Assembly: GCF_015561195.1 (NCBI RefSeq)
Contig: NZ_JADMSU010000006.1
Location: forward strand, 112,058-176,057
Origin: Collinsella aerofaciens
Lineage (GTDB): Bacteria; Actinomycetota; Coriobacteriia; Coriobacteriales; Coriobacteriaceae
DNA length: 64,000 nucleotides
Direction of reading: 5' to 3'
The position numbers were made by a program, and so were the translations under genes. Numbering within the stretch: the stretch's first letter is position 1; every line of letters begins with the position of its first letter. Shown here piece by piece: positions 19,328 to 27,619 of the stretch. Under the pieces are notes generated by a model. That model was not told the DNA's origin and searched no databases. It saw only the letters and a program-made list of their open reading frames with translations.

Positions 19328-20119
19328 CTAAATATCCCCTCGGTTCTCAAAATCCGATTCCCAGTAATTAAATCCGCGCAGGTAGGCGGTCTTTTCGTAA
19401 CACAGGCAGTACTTGGAGACCGCCGTAAGCTCGGCCGCACCTGGCGGCACCATATCGCGCACCAGCTGCGGGCAAAACTCGGTAAACTTGACCTCCATCA
19501 CCAGCTTGCCGGGCTCCAACACGGACAACGCGGGCAACGTCGCGTCAAAGATGTCAAAGCTCCCCACCGCCGCACGCACGTCGCTATCAAAGGTAATGCG
19601 CACGGTGCCCTCGTCCATCACCCACGGCTCGCGCTCGTAGTCCACGATGGTCCGCGGGCGCATCATATTACAGATGCACTCGATGTAGAACTCGCGACAG
19701 ACCGGATAGGGGCTCCTCAGCAAAAAGTCGTAGTCGCCAGCCAGAATCTGCTCAAACTCGCCACGCGTGAGCGACGCGTCCTCCTTGTAGATCCAGCTGC
19801 CGTACTTCTTCTTGCGCTCGAGCTTAATCACCTTGTCGCTGCCGTTATAAATGCGCACGCGATACTTTTTGCGCATGAGAATACCGGCGTCTTTTTCCTC
19901 GTAGGCCGAGTTGCAGTAGTCGTCAAAGTACAGGCTGCGAATGGTGTAGCCACCCGCCCGCGCATGCTTGTCCAGCTTAAACACCGGCGCCATGCGGCAG
20001 GCAAGCGCGGCGTGCTCGCCCTCGTTAATGAGATATTTGAGCTCGTGGCGATAGCGCTCCTGCGTGGCGCGCACAGGCGGAGCCGCTAAGCGCTCAAGCA
20101 GCGCGCTAGCCCTCCTCAT
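19328..20119 (-). CDS. VTC-domain (polyphosphate polymerase-like) protein
   Basis: A 263-residue triphosphate-tunnel-type protein. It shows RYRHELKYLIN (about 20-30), TIRSLYFDDY, YRVRIYNGS, VIKLERKKKYGSWIYKE (basic tunnel residues, about 115-130), FDSDVRA and LVMEVKFTE near the end. These are the ordered hallmarks of VTC4-like polyphosphate polymerase domains. It overlaps the CotH gene by 14 bases and is 3 bases before the DUF4956 gene. Proposed substrates in such clusters (polyphosphate or other) are not settled. Confidence 0.88.
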   Translation of the reverse strand: MRRASALLERLAAPPVRATQERYRHELKYLINEGEHAALACRMAPVFKLDKHARAGGYTIRSLYFDDYCNSAYEEKDAGILMRKKYRVRIYNGSDKVIKLERKKKYGSWIYKEDASLTRGEFEQILAGDYDFLLRSPYPVCREFYIECICNMMRPRTIVDYEREPWVMDEGTVRITFDSDVRAAVGSFDIFDATLPALSVLEPGKLVMEVKFTEFCPQLVRDMVPPGAAELTAVSKYCLCYEKTAYLRGFNYWESDFENRGDI

Positions 20120-21875
20120 ACGTGTCCTCCACGACCTTACCGCCGTCTTGCACGTAAAAACACTTCATGCCGTAGTGCTTGCCGTCGTCGGTCACATAGT
20201 AGTCAAACGCATCTTGTATATAGCCGTCTGAGTTGGTGGCGCGCACGCGCACAAAATACTGGCCGGTTTCGGGCGCATCGCAGGTCACCTCGGGCAGTAG
20301 CACGTCCTCGGCCTTAAAAAACACGTCCTTGATGGCATAGTCGCGCGCCAGCTCCACGGTATAGCGAATGTCGCGCGCCTCAAAGTCGTAGGACGCATCC
20401 CAGTTAATGCGCAGCTTACCGTTATCGATCTGCGGCACGCCAATGTAGAACGGCATGGGCTTTTTATAGCTCTCGCGAAAGCTCTTATAGTTCTCCTCGA
20501 TCTCGGAGGGAATCGCCGCGGCAATCTGCTCGTATTCGTCCTTGGTGACAGGCAGGTTGTCGATATCGGGCAAAGCAAAGACCAGCGATTCGGTAACCTC
20601 ACGATAATGTTTAATCATCTTGGCCAGGCGTGCCTCGGTCATATACGAGCGCAGGTCCTTTACGGCGCGGTCGAGCTCACTGCGGAACGATTTACTGCGC
20701 AGCGCACGATTGAATAGCACGTTGCCCCAGTAGTTGCTTACGCCGCGCTCCCAGCTCGCATAGTCCGAGAACCCGGCAAGAGAAAGCTCCAGCTTGCGCA
20801 GCATACCGTCGTTGTCCCAATCGAGGATGTACCACGTATTGGAGTTGAGCGGGCTATACAGATAGCAGTTACGGTTCTGCGTATCGCAGTTGCCCGTCAG
20901 AATCTGAAACCCCAGCCAATAGACCAGGTTCTCGGTATCAAAGTAGGTGTCGAGCACGTCATCGATCTTTTGCGATTCGTCGTTGAGCGAATCGAGCATC
21001 TCGATGAGCTTGGTGTGGTCCGAATCGCCCTTAATCTCGAGCATGCCCTCAAAGCTCGCCTGGTTGTAGTCGGGATCGTCGGCAAGCTTAATGGTGTCCT
21101 CGTAGCGATGGAAATCAAAGCTGTTCACCTTGTACAGGCGCCCGCTCTTATCCAGGCCATGTGCCTTAAGCGCCGTCTTGTTGAGCTGCTCCACCTGCGT
21201 AAACAGGCCGTAGTCCTCAAAGGTATCGTTGGACTTTTCGGTCTGGTCACACACCCACAGATGCACGAACTGCGTGCGCAGGCCCATCATCTGGGGAATC
21301 CCACGGATAAGGTCGTAGGCCATCTTGTTGCGAAAACGCATACCCTCGCCCATGTGCTTGTTGAGCGCAATCGCGCGCTGTTGGCGCCAGGTACCCTTGC
21401 CCTTTTTGAGCTCCACCTTGTAATTCTTTTGCGTGTAGGAGCTCGATGTCTGGCCGCGCACCTGCACGGTGGCATTGGGCGCTTCCTCGCCATAGCCAAC
21501 CTCGCCGGCCACCGGGCCGTCTTCGTCGCCCGCCTGCAGCAGGCCCATAACCTGATAGCGCGTCACGCCCATGTCGGCATAGTCATACACCGAGTACGTG
21601 TTGATCTCGGCCCAGCTATGGTCCGTGTTCTCGGAGCTGTTGCCGCGCGAGACCGTCAGGTACATGGTCACAATGTCCGAGTCGTCGTAGACCTCGTACA
21701 GCTCATCTTTATCGCGCAAATGCTTGGACTGGTCGGAGGCCTCGGCCTTTTTAATCTTGTCCTGCTTTTTTACCTTATTTGTCGAGGATTCGTCCTGAGA
21801 TGAGCAGCCCGAAAGCAGCAGCGCGCCGGCAGCCGCCTCGATCAGACAGCGGCGAGACATCAACTTATCGATCAT
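20106..21875 (-). CDS. CotH-kinase family lipoprotein
   Basis: 589 residues. The N-terminus has a basic start and a lipobox (ALLLSGCSS, lipidated Cys about 24), so it is probably anchored outside the membrane. A Lys/Ser-rich linker follows. The CotH kinase domain shows VRGQTSSSYTQKNYKVEL (about 138), HMGEGMRFRNKMAYDLI, YGLFTQVEQLN (about 220), and the catalytic-type GNCDTQNRNCYLY then WYILDWDND (about 335-360). The last 120 residues form a beta-rich domain. CotH proteins phosphorylate secreted proteins. It overlaps pelG by 11 bases. Confidence 0.88.
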   Translation of the reverse strand: MIDKLMSRRCLIEAAAGALLLSGCSSQDESSTNKVKKQDKIKKAEASDQSKHLRDKDELYEVYDDSDIVTMYLTVSRGNSSENTDHSWAEINTYSVYDYADMGVTRYQVMGLLQAGDEDGPVAGEVGYGEEAPNATVQVRGQTSSSYTQKNYKVELKKGKGTWRQQRAIALNKHMGEGMRFRNKMAYDLIRGIPQMMGLRTQFVHLWVCDQTEKSNDTFEDYGLFTQVEQLNKTALKAHGLDKSGRLYKVNSFDFHRYEDTIKLADDPDYNQASFEGMLEIKGDSDHTKLIEMLDSLNDESQKIDDVLDTYFDTENLVYWLGFQILTGNCDTQNRNCYLYSPLNSNTWYILDWDNDGMLRKLELSLAGFSDYASWERGVSNYWGNVLFNRALRSKSFRSELDRAVKDLRSYMTEARLAKMIKHYREVTESLVFALPDIDNLPVTKDEYEQIAAAIPSEIEENYKSFRESYKKPMPFYIGVPQIDNGKLRINWDASYDFEARDIRYTVELARDYAIKDVFFKAEDVLLPEVTCDAPETGQYFVRVRATNSDGYIQDAFDYYVTDDGKHYGMKCFYVQDGGKVVEDTYEEG

Positions 21876-23409
21876 CAGAACCTCCCCAATGGTTACGGTA
21901 CACGTGAACTACTGCGCGCTCAAACGCGCTGTGCGGCACGCCCTTGCGGCGGCACTCCTCATAGCGTTGCTCGGCACGGTCGAGCAAGCGGCCCAGCTGT
22001 GTAAAACGACCCGTTTTGTCGGTCGCCACAATGGGCTGCTGACTCAGGATACGATACGGTAAGTTGGCGGTATAGGTATCGAGCCGCAGCAGCGCCACGA
22101 TAAAAAACACCACCGCACCCAACAAAAAGCCAAAGCCGTAAAACTGCTGCGGCAAAAGCAACGACACGGCGGTCGCCAGCCCTGCCACACCGGCAAACAG
22201 GCCCGAGGCCAGAACGGCTCCCTTGTAGTCGGTAAAGTACAGCAAGATAAGCAGGATCGTGTTGCCCACGGCATACAGGCCGTAGCCTACGCATAACGTG
22301 CGAAAATACCCGTGCATAAGATTGTTAAAGCCCAGCGGCAGGGCCGAGAGCACTGTAGTCTCGAGCGAGATGACCGCCGCGGTCACAAACAGCTGCTTGA
22401 GCGCGCAAAAGCGCAGTTCGCTGTTGAGCGTGGAGAGCATCTCCTCCTCGGCCACCACAATATCGCCCACCACGCCGCCGTCGTTGAACAGGCTGTAGTA
22501 GTCACGGTAGCGCGGATAGAAATTGACCTCGACCGACACCACAAAGTTGACGGTCGTGACGAGTGTGGTCAAAAACGCAATGAGTGCCGGAACGTCATGG
22601 TAAGGAGCCCCGTAAAACAGGCCTTTGATCTGCACGCCAATAGGGCCCGCCCAGATAATAACCAGGTGTACGAAAAGCCCCAAGTTGGTAAACAGCCCCG
22701 TAAGCGCAAGCGGCATAAATTGGTCGAGCCAGCGCAAAAAACGCCAGGGACTCCGATCACTCTGTGGAAAATACCGGTACAGCAGTACCACATCCCAGGC
22801 AAGCATGACGCCGTAGCCTAGGGCGATTGACGCCAACAGGCCCTCGACCGGCGGCAGTCCCAACGTCAGCGCTGCCAGGGCGCACAGGCACGCCACGCCA
22901 ATGGCGGCCGCAAAGCTGCACAGGATACCGCGATAATCTTTGATGGCCGTGAGATAGCTCATGCCGTTCCAGTTGACGATCATGATGTTGAAGAGCCACA
23001 GGCACAGCAGCCCCTGCAGCAGCGTGGCGCCCGAGAACAGCAAAAAGACGCCGTAGAGCACCGTGCCCGCAACGAGCATGATGGCATTAGATCCCCAAAA
23101 CGAAGGCAGGATCTCATCCTCGCGCTCGGCAAAGAGCATGTCGGCCAAAAAGCGCGTGACCGGCATGGAGAAAAAGCTTGTGAGCGTGAGCGATGCCAGC
23201 AGCGTATAGGTCACCATGCACACCAGCAGATCCTGGTTGGCGCGGCCCACACCCCACAGACCGCACAGCACCAAGATACCCACCTGGAGCAGCACGCCAA
23301 GCAGCATGGGGCCCGTGCACACAATGCCGGCGTAGCCATAGGCGCGCATCGTGGCAAACAGACCCTTGCGCCTAAACAGGCGTTTGAGCTCAAAACCGAT
23401 TCCGGCCAC
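21865..23409 (-). CDS. pelG: Exopolysaccharide Pel transporter PelG
   Basis: 514-residue multi-spanning membrane protein, about 12 predicted helices, of the Wzx-like/MOP flippase type. MAGIGFELKRLFRR and YGYAGIVCTGPMLLG at the N-terminus are characteristic of PelG. It exports the Pel polymer with PelD/PelE. It ends in a cytoplasmic tail (EQRYEECRRKGVPHS). It starts 3 bases after the pelF stop. Confidence 0.93.
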   Translation of the reverse strand: MAGIGFELKRLFRRKGLFATMRAYGYAGIVCTGPMLLGVLLQVGILVLCGLWGVGRANQDLLVCMVTYTLLASLTLTSFFSMPVTRFLADMLFAEREDEILPSFWGSNAIMLVAGTVLYGVFLLFSGATLLQGLLCLWLFNIMIVNWNGMSYLTAIKDYRGILCSFAAAIGVACLCALAALTLGLPPVEGLLASIALGYGVMLAWDVVLLYRYFPQSDRSPWRFLRWLDQFMPLALTGLFTNLGLFVHLVIIWAGPIGVQIKGLFYGAPYHDVPALIAFLTTLVTTVNFVVSVEVNFYPRYRDYYSLFNDGGVVGDIVVAEEEMLSTLNSELRFCALKQLFVTAAVISLETTVLSALPLGFNNLMHGYFRTLCVGYGLYAVGNTILLILLYFTDYKGAVLASGLFAGVAGLATAVSLLLPQQFYGFGFLLGAVVFFIVALLRLDTYTANLPYRILSQQPIVATDKTGRFTQLGRLLDRAEQRYEECRRKGVPHSAFERAVVHVYRNHWGGSDDR

Positions 23410-23412
23410 CGG

Positions 23413-24840
23413 CTACTCCCCCTCTCTGGGCAGGTCAAACGCACGCGCCGTCTCGTCGTACAGTGCGCGATAGTTGGCGAGCATCTGCTCGTGCAAAAAG
23501 TACGTGGCGACGCGACGCTGGCCGCGCTCCCCCATCTCAATGCGGCGGGCGCGGCTTGTGCACATGCGCTCCATGGCATCGGCCAAGCCCTTGCGATACA
23601 TGGGCGGCGTCACAAAACCCGCCACGCCAAAGTCATCGCCCGGGGCACCTTCGAGCAGCTCGCGGCAGCAGCCCACCTCGGTCGTCACGCAGGGACGGCG
23701 CGCTGCAAGCGACTCCAGCACGCTGAGCGGCTGGCCCTCGGAGATGCTCGTCAAAATGGTAAAGTCGAGCTTTTCCATGTACTCGACCACGTTGACGCGG
23801 CCGGTAAAGATCAGGTTGCGCACGCCCAGGGTGTCGACGAGCGCATGGCACTCGGCGCCGTACTCTTCATCGTCCACGCCACCCATGATGTGCAGACGCA
23901 CCTTGGGCAGGCGCTCGTGCAGCTCAAAGAAGGCATAGATCATGGTCTTGACGTCCTTGATGGGCGCCAGGCGCACCACCGCGCCAATGTCCACCCAGCC
24001 GTCATCGGGCTTTAAGGGAATGTCCTTAAAGCGGTCAAACTGGATGCCGTTGGGAATAACCATGCATTTGTCCGCATCGCAGCCCATATCGATCTGCGTC
24101 ATGCGAGCGTTATGGAACAAGCTCGTCACGCGGAAGGCGCGGCGGTAGATCTCCTCCGAAAGCAGGTAGAAAAAGCGGATCCAGCGGTCCTTAAACGACG
24201 GCACCACCCAGTCAGCGCGAATGATCTCTTCCTCGCGTTCGCGGGTATAGATGCCGTGCTCGGTGAGCAGCACCGGCGCATGGTGAACGCTTGAGCCCAG
24301 GCAGGCGAGCAGGCCGCCGTAGCCGGTCGAGATGGCGTGATACACATCAGCCACCGGCACCTCGCTGCCCAGAAGGTAGAGCACGGGCAGCAGCATCGAG
24401 CGCATGGTGTGGAATGCATCGGCAAAGGGCGTGTATGGGTACTCGGCCAGGCACACGTCGCGAAAGATATCCATAAACGTGCGGCTCTGCAAAAACGAGA
24501 GCGGATGCACGCGACGGCGCTGGAAGATATCGAACAACACGTCCCAGTCCGGATTGGAGAGCGACACCAGGCGGCGCAGCGCCTCGCGCTCGCGGGCGTT
24601 AAAGTCGGCCTCTTCTTGCTCGCCCGAAAGCCGCAGGGCGTCGTCCAGAAACACCTCGTGTACCTCGACCACGTTTTTGGGTAGCTCGTAGACAAACTTG
24701 CCGCGGTCGGCAGCATGCGCGCCAATCACCCACAGCACAAACTCGTGCTCGGGCATGGCCTGGATGTAGCCGTGCATCCAAGTAGACACGCCGCCGTGCA
24801 CATAGGGGTAGCAACCCTCGAGTACCAAGCAGATTCTCAT
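23413..24840 (-). CDS. pelF: Pel glycosyltransferase PelF (GT4)
   Basis: Cytoplasmic glycosyltransferase that polymerises the Pel backbone from UDP-amino sugar. The N-terminus MRICLVLEGCYPYVHGGVS is the PelF signature; VIPNGIQFDRF and VVRLAPIKDVKTMI follow (about 260-290), then ISEGQPLSVLESLAARRP, the GT4 donor-site motif (about 365). The frame is open to 25077, but ATG at 24840 overlaps the previous stop (ATGA) and gives 475 residues, the normal size. Confidence 0.94.
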   Translation of the reverse strand: MRICLVLEGCYPYVHGGVSTWMHGYIQAMPEHEFVLWVIGAHAADRGKFVYELPKNVVEVHEVFLDDALRLSGEQEEADFNAREREALRRLVSLSNPDWDVLFDIFQRRRVHPLSFLQSRTFMDIFRDVCLAEYPYTPFADAFHTMRSMLLPVLYLLGSEVPVADVYHAISTGYGGLLACLGSSVHHAPVLLTEHGIYTREREEEIIRADWVVPSFKDRWIRFFYLLSEEIYRRAFRVTSLFHNARMTQIDMGCDADKCMVIPNGIQFDRFKDIPLKPDDGWVDIGAVVRLAPIKDVKTMIYAFFELHERLPKVRLHIMGGVDDEEYGAECHALVDTLGVRNLIFTGRVNVVEYMEKLDFTILTSISEGQPLSVLESLAARRPCVTTEVGCCRELLEGAPGDDFGVAGFVTPPMYRKGLADAMERMCTSRARRIEMGERGQRRVATYFLHEQMLANYRALYDETARAFDLPREGE

Positions 24841-26717
24841 TTGTCGCCACCCTCCTTGCGTGCAATGGTCACCGTCTTGTCCGTGGCTTTGACCAGGTAC
24901 AGGTCGCCCGTCAGATGCGTAATCTCGCCACCCGTGACTGCACCAGGCTCGCCGTTGTTGGCGCGGAACATGAGCCACGCCTCGTCGTGGAAATTGCCCA
25001 GGCTGATCGTCCAGGCATCCGCGCCTGTGTCCACGCTCACCGTCACGGACGAAAAGCGCTGGATGGCGCCCGAGCATTCCGAACCGGTCTGGCGCCGCAG
25101 GTCGGGCGCAGACTTGGTAAGCCAGTCCAGGTAGTCAGTCAGGCCGCCCTTGTAGACCTCCCAGCCCTCCCTGGCGCCGCGATCGGGATCGAGCAGGTCG
25201 TCCGGATGCATAAAGTGCGTGCTCACGTAGTGCATATTGAGTTCGGACACGGCAGCCAGGCGCATGTAGGAATCGTCGACCATGCCGCCCGAGACGATAC
25301 GCGGCTGCTCCACAATGCCGTCGCTCGCCACGCCAAACTCCTGTACGTACGGCAGATCGGTGCCGTCCTCAAAATACGTACTGGCAATAGTCTTAATGCG
25401 CGGAACGTCGGTGCCGATAAGCTTGCGTGCACGTGCCGAAAGGATATTCGACGGTGGCACATAGACCGAGCCGTGCGCGTTGGGCAGCACCTCGTCCTGG
25501 AAAGCGATAAGCTCGTTGAGCGATGCGACAAGCGTCTCCTTGTTCTTCCACGTCTTGTAGCCGTACAGCGTGCCATAGTCGGTGTCCCAGAGCGCCAGCG
25601 GCTGATGGTTGTAGCCGTGAAAGCCCAGCTCTCCGCCCATCTGCAGCAGCATGCCGCCAAAGTAGCGGAACTGCGTGGTATCGGCCTGGCGCGCGGGCTC
25701 GGTCTGGTTGACCGCGTCCTCGTAATTTTCGATCATCACGCCAGTAAAGCGAACGCCATATTTTTGCGCGAGCTTTTGCAGATCGGGCCACCAGACCTTG
25801 GCATAAAAGTCGGCGATGGAAAGCCCGTAGTCGCGCTTGATGTAGGTGCCGTCGCCCGAGGGCACGGGGCTGGGAAAGTCGTCCAGATAGAAGACGGCGC
25901 TGTTGATGACGGGGTAGGCCGTGGCATCGCCCAGCAGGCTGATCGCCGCGGCGTAAAAACCGCGCATGACCTTGTCATAGATACCGATATTGCACACCAC
26001 GGTGCGACCGCTACCGCAGTCATTCGACCAAATGAGCGGGGCGCCCGCATCGCCGGTCTTAGCCCACACACGAGCCGTCTCGCGCAGCGAAACCGAAAGC
26101 GACGAATCAAAGGGGTCCGAGAGCTCGTAGCGCTCTCCCCCGCCCAGCATAAAGTCCTCGCTCGGCACAATGCTTTCGGCTTTTACATAGTCATATCCGG
26201 CAGATTCAATGCCAAGCTTGGGAGCAATCACTTGCAGATAGCCCGAGTTATCCGGAGGCATGGCGAGCATAAGCGAACCGCCGGCACTCACCCAACTCAT
26301 AATGTCGCTCAGGTGCGTACCGAGCCCATCGAGCGTCGGCATGAGCAAAATCACGCGATCGTAGGAGGTCAACGAGGGAATGGCATCCGCGCCGTCCAGG
26401 GCAAGGTCCACGTCGCGGTGCGCGATCTTCATGTCGAGCAGAATCTGGTCGAACTGCTCCTTTACGTCCTCGACGCCAGCTTGATCGGAATCGGTAATGA
26501 CCAGGCACGTGGGCTTTTGGCCAAATATTGCCGAGGAGGCCGGCACCGCATCGTTGGCGGCGAGCATGCCCAGCTTGTGCTGTCCAGCGCTGTACTGCAC
26601 GCCGGCGCGCTCCACCAGCAGCACGGCCGCCATGGCAATAAAGACCGCCCACACCACGAGAAGTCCCATCCAACGAAAATGGCCCGCACGGTCGCGGATA
26701 TGCTGCACCACGCTCAT
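24837..26717 (-). CDS. DUF2194 protein, PelA-type polysaccharide deacetylase
   Basis: 626 residues with one N-terminal membrane helix (about 13-33) and a large extracytoplasmic part. Residues about 55-240 form a flavodoxin/glutamine-amidotransferase-like domain (CLVITDSDQAGVEDV, MPPDNSGYLQV). The deacetylase-like barrel runs from VFYLDDFPSPVPSGDG (about 278), through GGELGFHGYNHQPL, to STHFMHPDDLLDPD. DUF2194 proteins take the place of PelA in Gram-positive pel operons. ATG at 26717 (GGAGG upstream, ATGA overlap with pelE) is chosen over 26741. Confidence 0.87.
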   Translation of the reverse strand: MSVVQHIRDRAGHFRWMGLLVVWAVFIAMAAVLLVERAGVQYSAGQHKLGMLAANDAVPASSAIFGQKPTCLVITDSDQAGVEDVKEQFDQILLDMKIAHRDVDLALDGADAIPSLTSYDRVILLMPTLDGLGTHLSDIMSWVSAGGSLMLAMPPDNSGYLQVIAPKLGIESAGYDYVKAESIVPSEDFMLGGGERYELSDPFDSSLSVSLRETARVWAKTGDAGAPLIWSNDCGSGRTVVCNIGIYDKVMRGFYAAAISLLGDATAYPVINSAVFYLDDFPSPVPSGDGTYIKRDYGLSIADFYAKVWWPDLQKLAQKYGVRFTGVMIENYEDAVNQTEPARQADTTQFRYFGGMLLQMGGELGFHGYNHQPLALWDTDYGTLYGYKTWKNKETLVASLNELIAFQDEVLPNAHGSVYVPPSNILSARARKLIGTDVPRIKTIASTYFEDGTDLPYVQEFGVASDGIVEQPRIVSGGMVDDSYMRLAAVSELNMHYVSTHFMHPDDLLDPDRGAREGWEVYKGGLTDYLDWLTKSAPDLRRQTGSECSGAIQRFSSVTVSVDTGADAWTISLGNFHDEAWLMFRANNGEPGAVTGGEITHLTGDLYLVKATDKTVTIARKEGGDK

Positions 26718-27619
26718 CGGGCCTCCTCTCCGTTGCGCCAAAACGCCAGTTCCTCACGGTTGGCGGCGCTCAAGTATACATGCTGTTTGCCAATCGCATC
26801 GATCACACGGTGGACCTCGTCACCGTCGCGGCGCATCACCGCCAGGCGCAGGCAAAGCATCCAAACCTCCTGCTCCTCGGGCACGTCGAGCACCAGCTGG
26901 TCGGTCACGGCCTGCGCCTCGTCGATCTGTCCGACATCGGCCAGCGCCGTCGCGTATCGAATGCGAAGCTCAAGGGTGTCCTCGCGCTCGCAGCGACGCG
27001 CAAGCAAGCGCGCGTACTGTTGGCGCTGAATCTGAGCCACGCGCCCCTCAGCCAAGCCCGAGCCCAAGTATTCACCAAGAAAATCGCAGTATTCGTTGAG
27101 GCTTTGCGCGCTCGGGTCCGTCTTAAAGGCACGCTCCAGCTGCTGCAGTTTAAGGTCGGACTCCTTGGAGATCTGCGCCACCGCCGTCGCGGCATAGTGA
27201 GCCACCTCAACGTCGTCGTTAAGCTTAGCCGCCTGCAGCTGCGCCAGGTACGCGTCGGGCTCCTCGGTGAGCATGGAGAGCATTAGTCGGCGCCGTTCTG
27301 CCGGGTCGTTGACGATGAGCGCCTCCTCGAGCGGCACTACGCCTGCATCGGCATCACGTTCGTGCACTAGGATGCTGCGATGCAGGTCGTCGTTGAAGCG
27401 CAGCGACTCCAGCGCAGACTCTTTCAGCCCCTCGCCAAACACCGCGCCGCGGACCGATAGCAGAACCACCAGCAACGGGCCCCACAGCGGCACCAGCACT
27501 ATCACAGCCAGCATGTGCCCGCGCACCGACAGCAGGCCCAACTTCATAAGCGTCCACAGCACCAGGCAAACCAGCGAATGAATCAACAGCAAGACGGCAG
27601 CAACGACAAGCGAGATCAA
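26714..27619 (-). CDS. pelE: PelE-like membrane/TPR protein
   Basis: 301 residues: two N-terminal membrane helices (about 1-25, 35-58) and a cytoplasmic helical-repeat region (VEVAHYAATAVAQISKE, LRIRYATALADVGQIDEA) of TPR type. That architecture, the size and the place between pelD and the deacetylase gene match PelE, the partner of PelD. Overlaps both neighbours by 4 bases. Sequence similarity alone would not settle it; context does. Confidence 0.85.
   Translation of the reverse strand: MISLVVAAVLLLIHSLVCLVLWTLMKLGLLSVRGHMLAVIVLVPLWGPLLVVLLSVRGAVFGEGLKESALESLRFNDDLHRSILVHERDADAGVVPLEEALIVNDPAERRRLMLSMLTEEPDAYLAQLQAAKLNDDVEVAHYAATAVAQISKESDLKLQQLERAFKTDPSAQSLNEYCDFLGEYLGSGLAEGRVAQIQRQQYARLLARRCEREDTLELRIRYATALADVGQIDEAQAVTDQLVLDVPEEQEVWMLCLRLAVMRRDGDEVHRVIDAIGKQHVYLSAANREELAFWRNGEEAR

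Noticed and set aside
24841-25077. N-terminal extension of PelF
   Set aside because: It overlaps the end of the DUF2194 gene and has no similarity to PelF, whereas ATG at 24840 matches the family start exactly.
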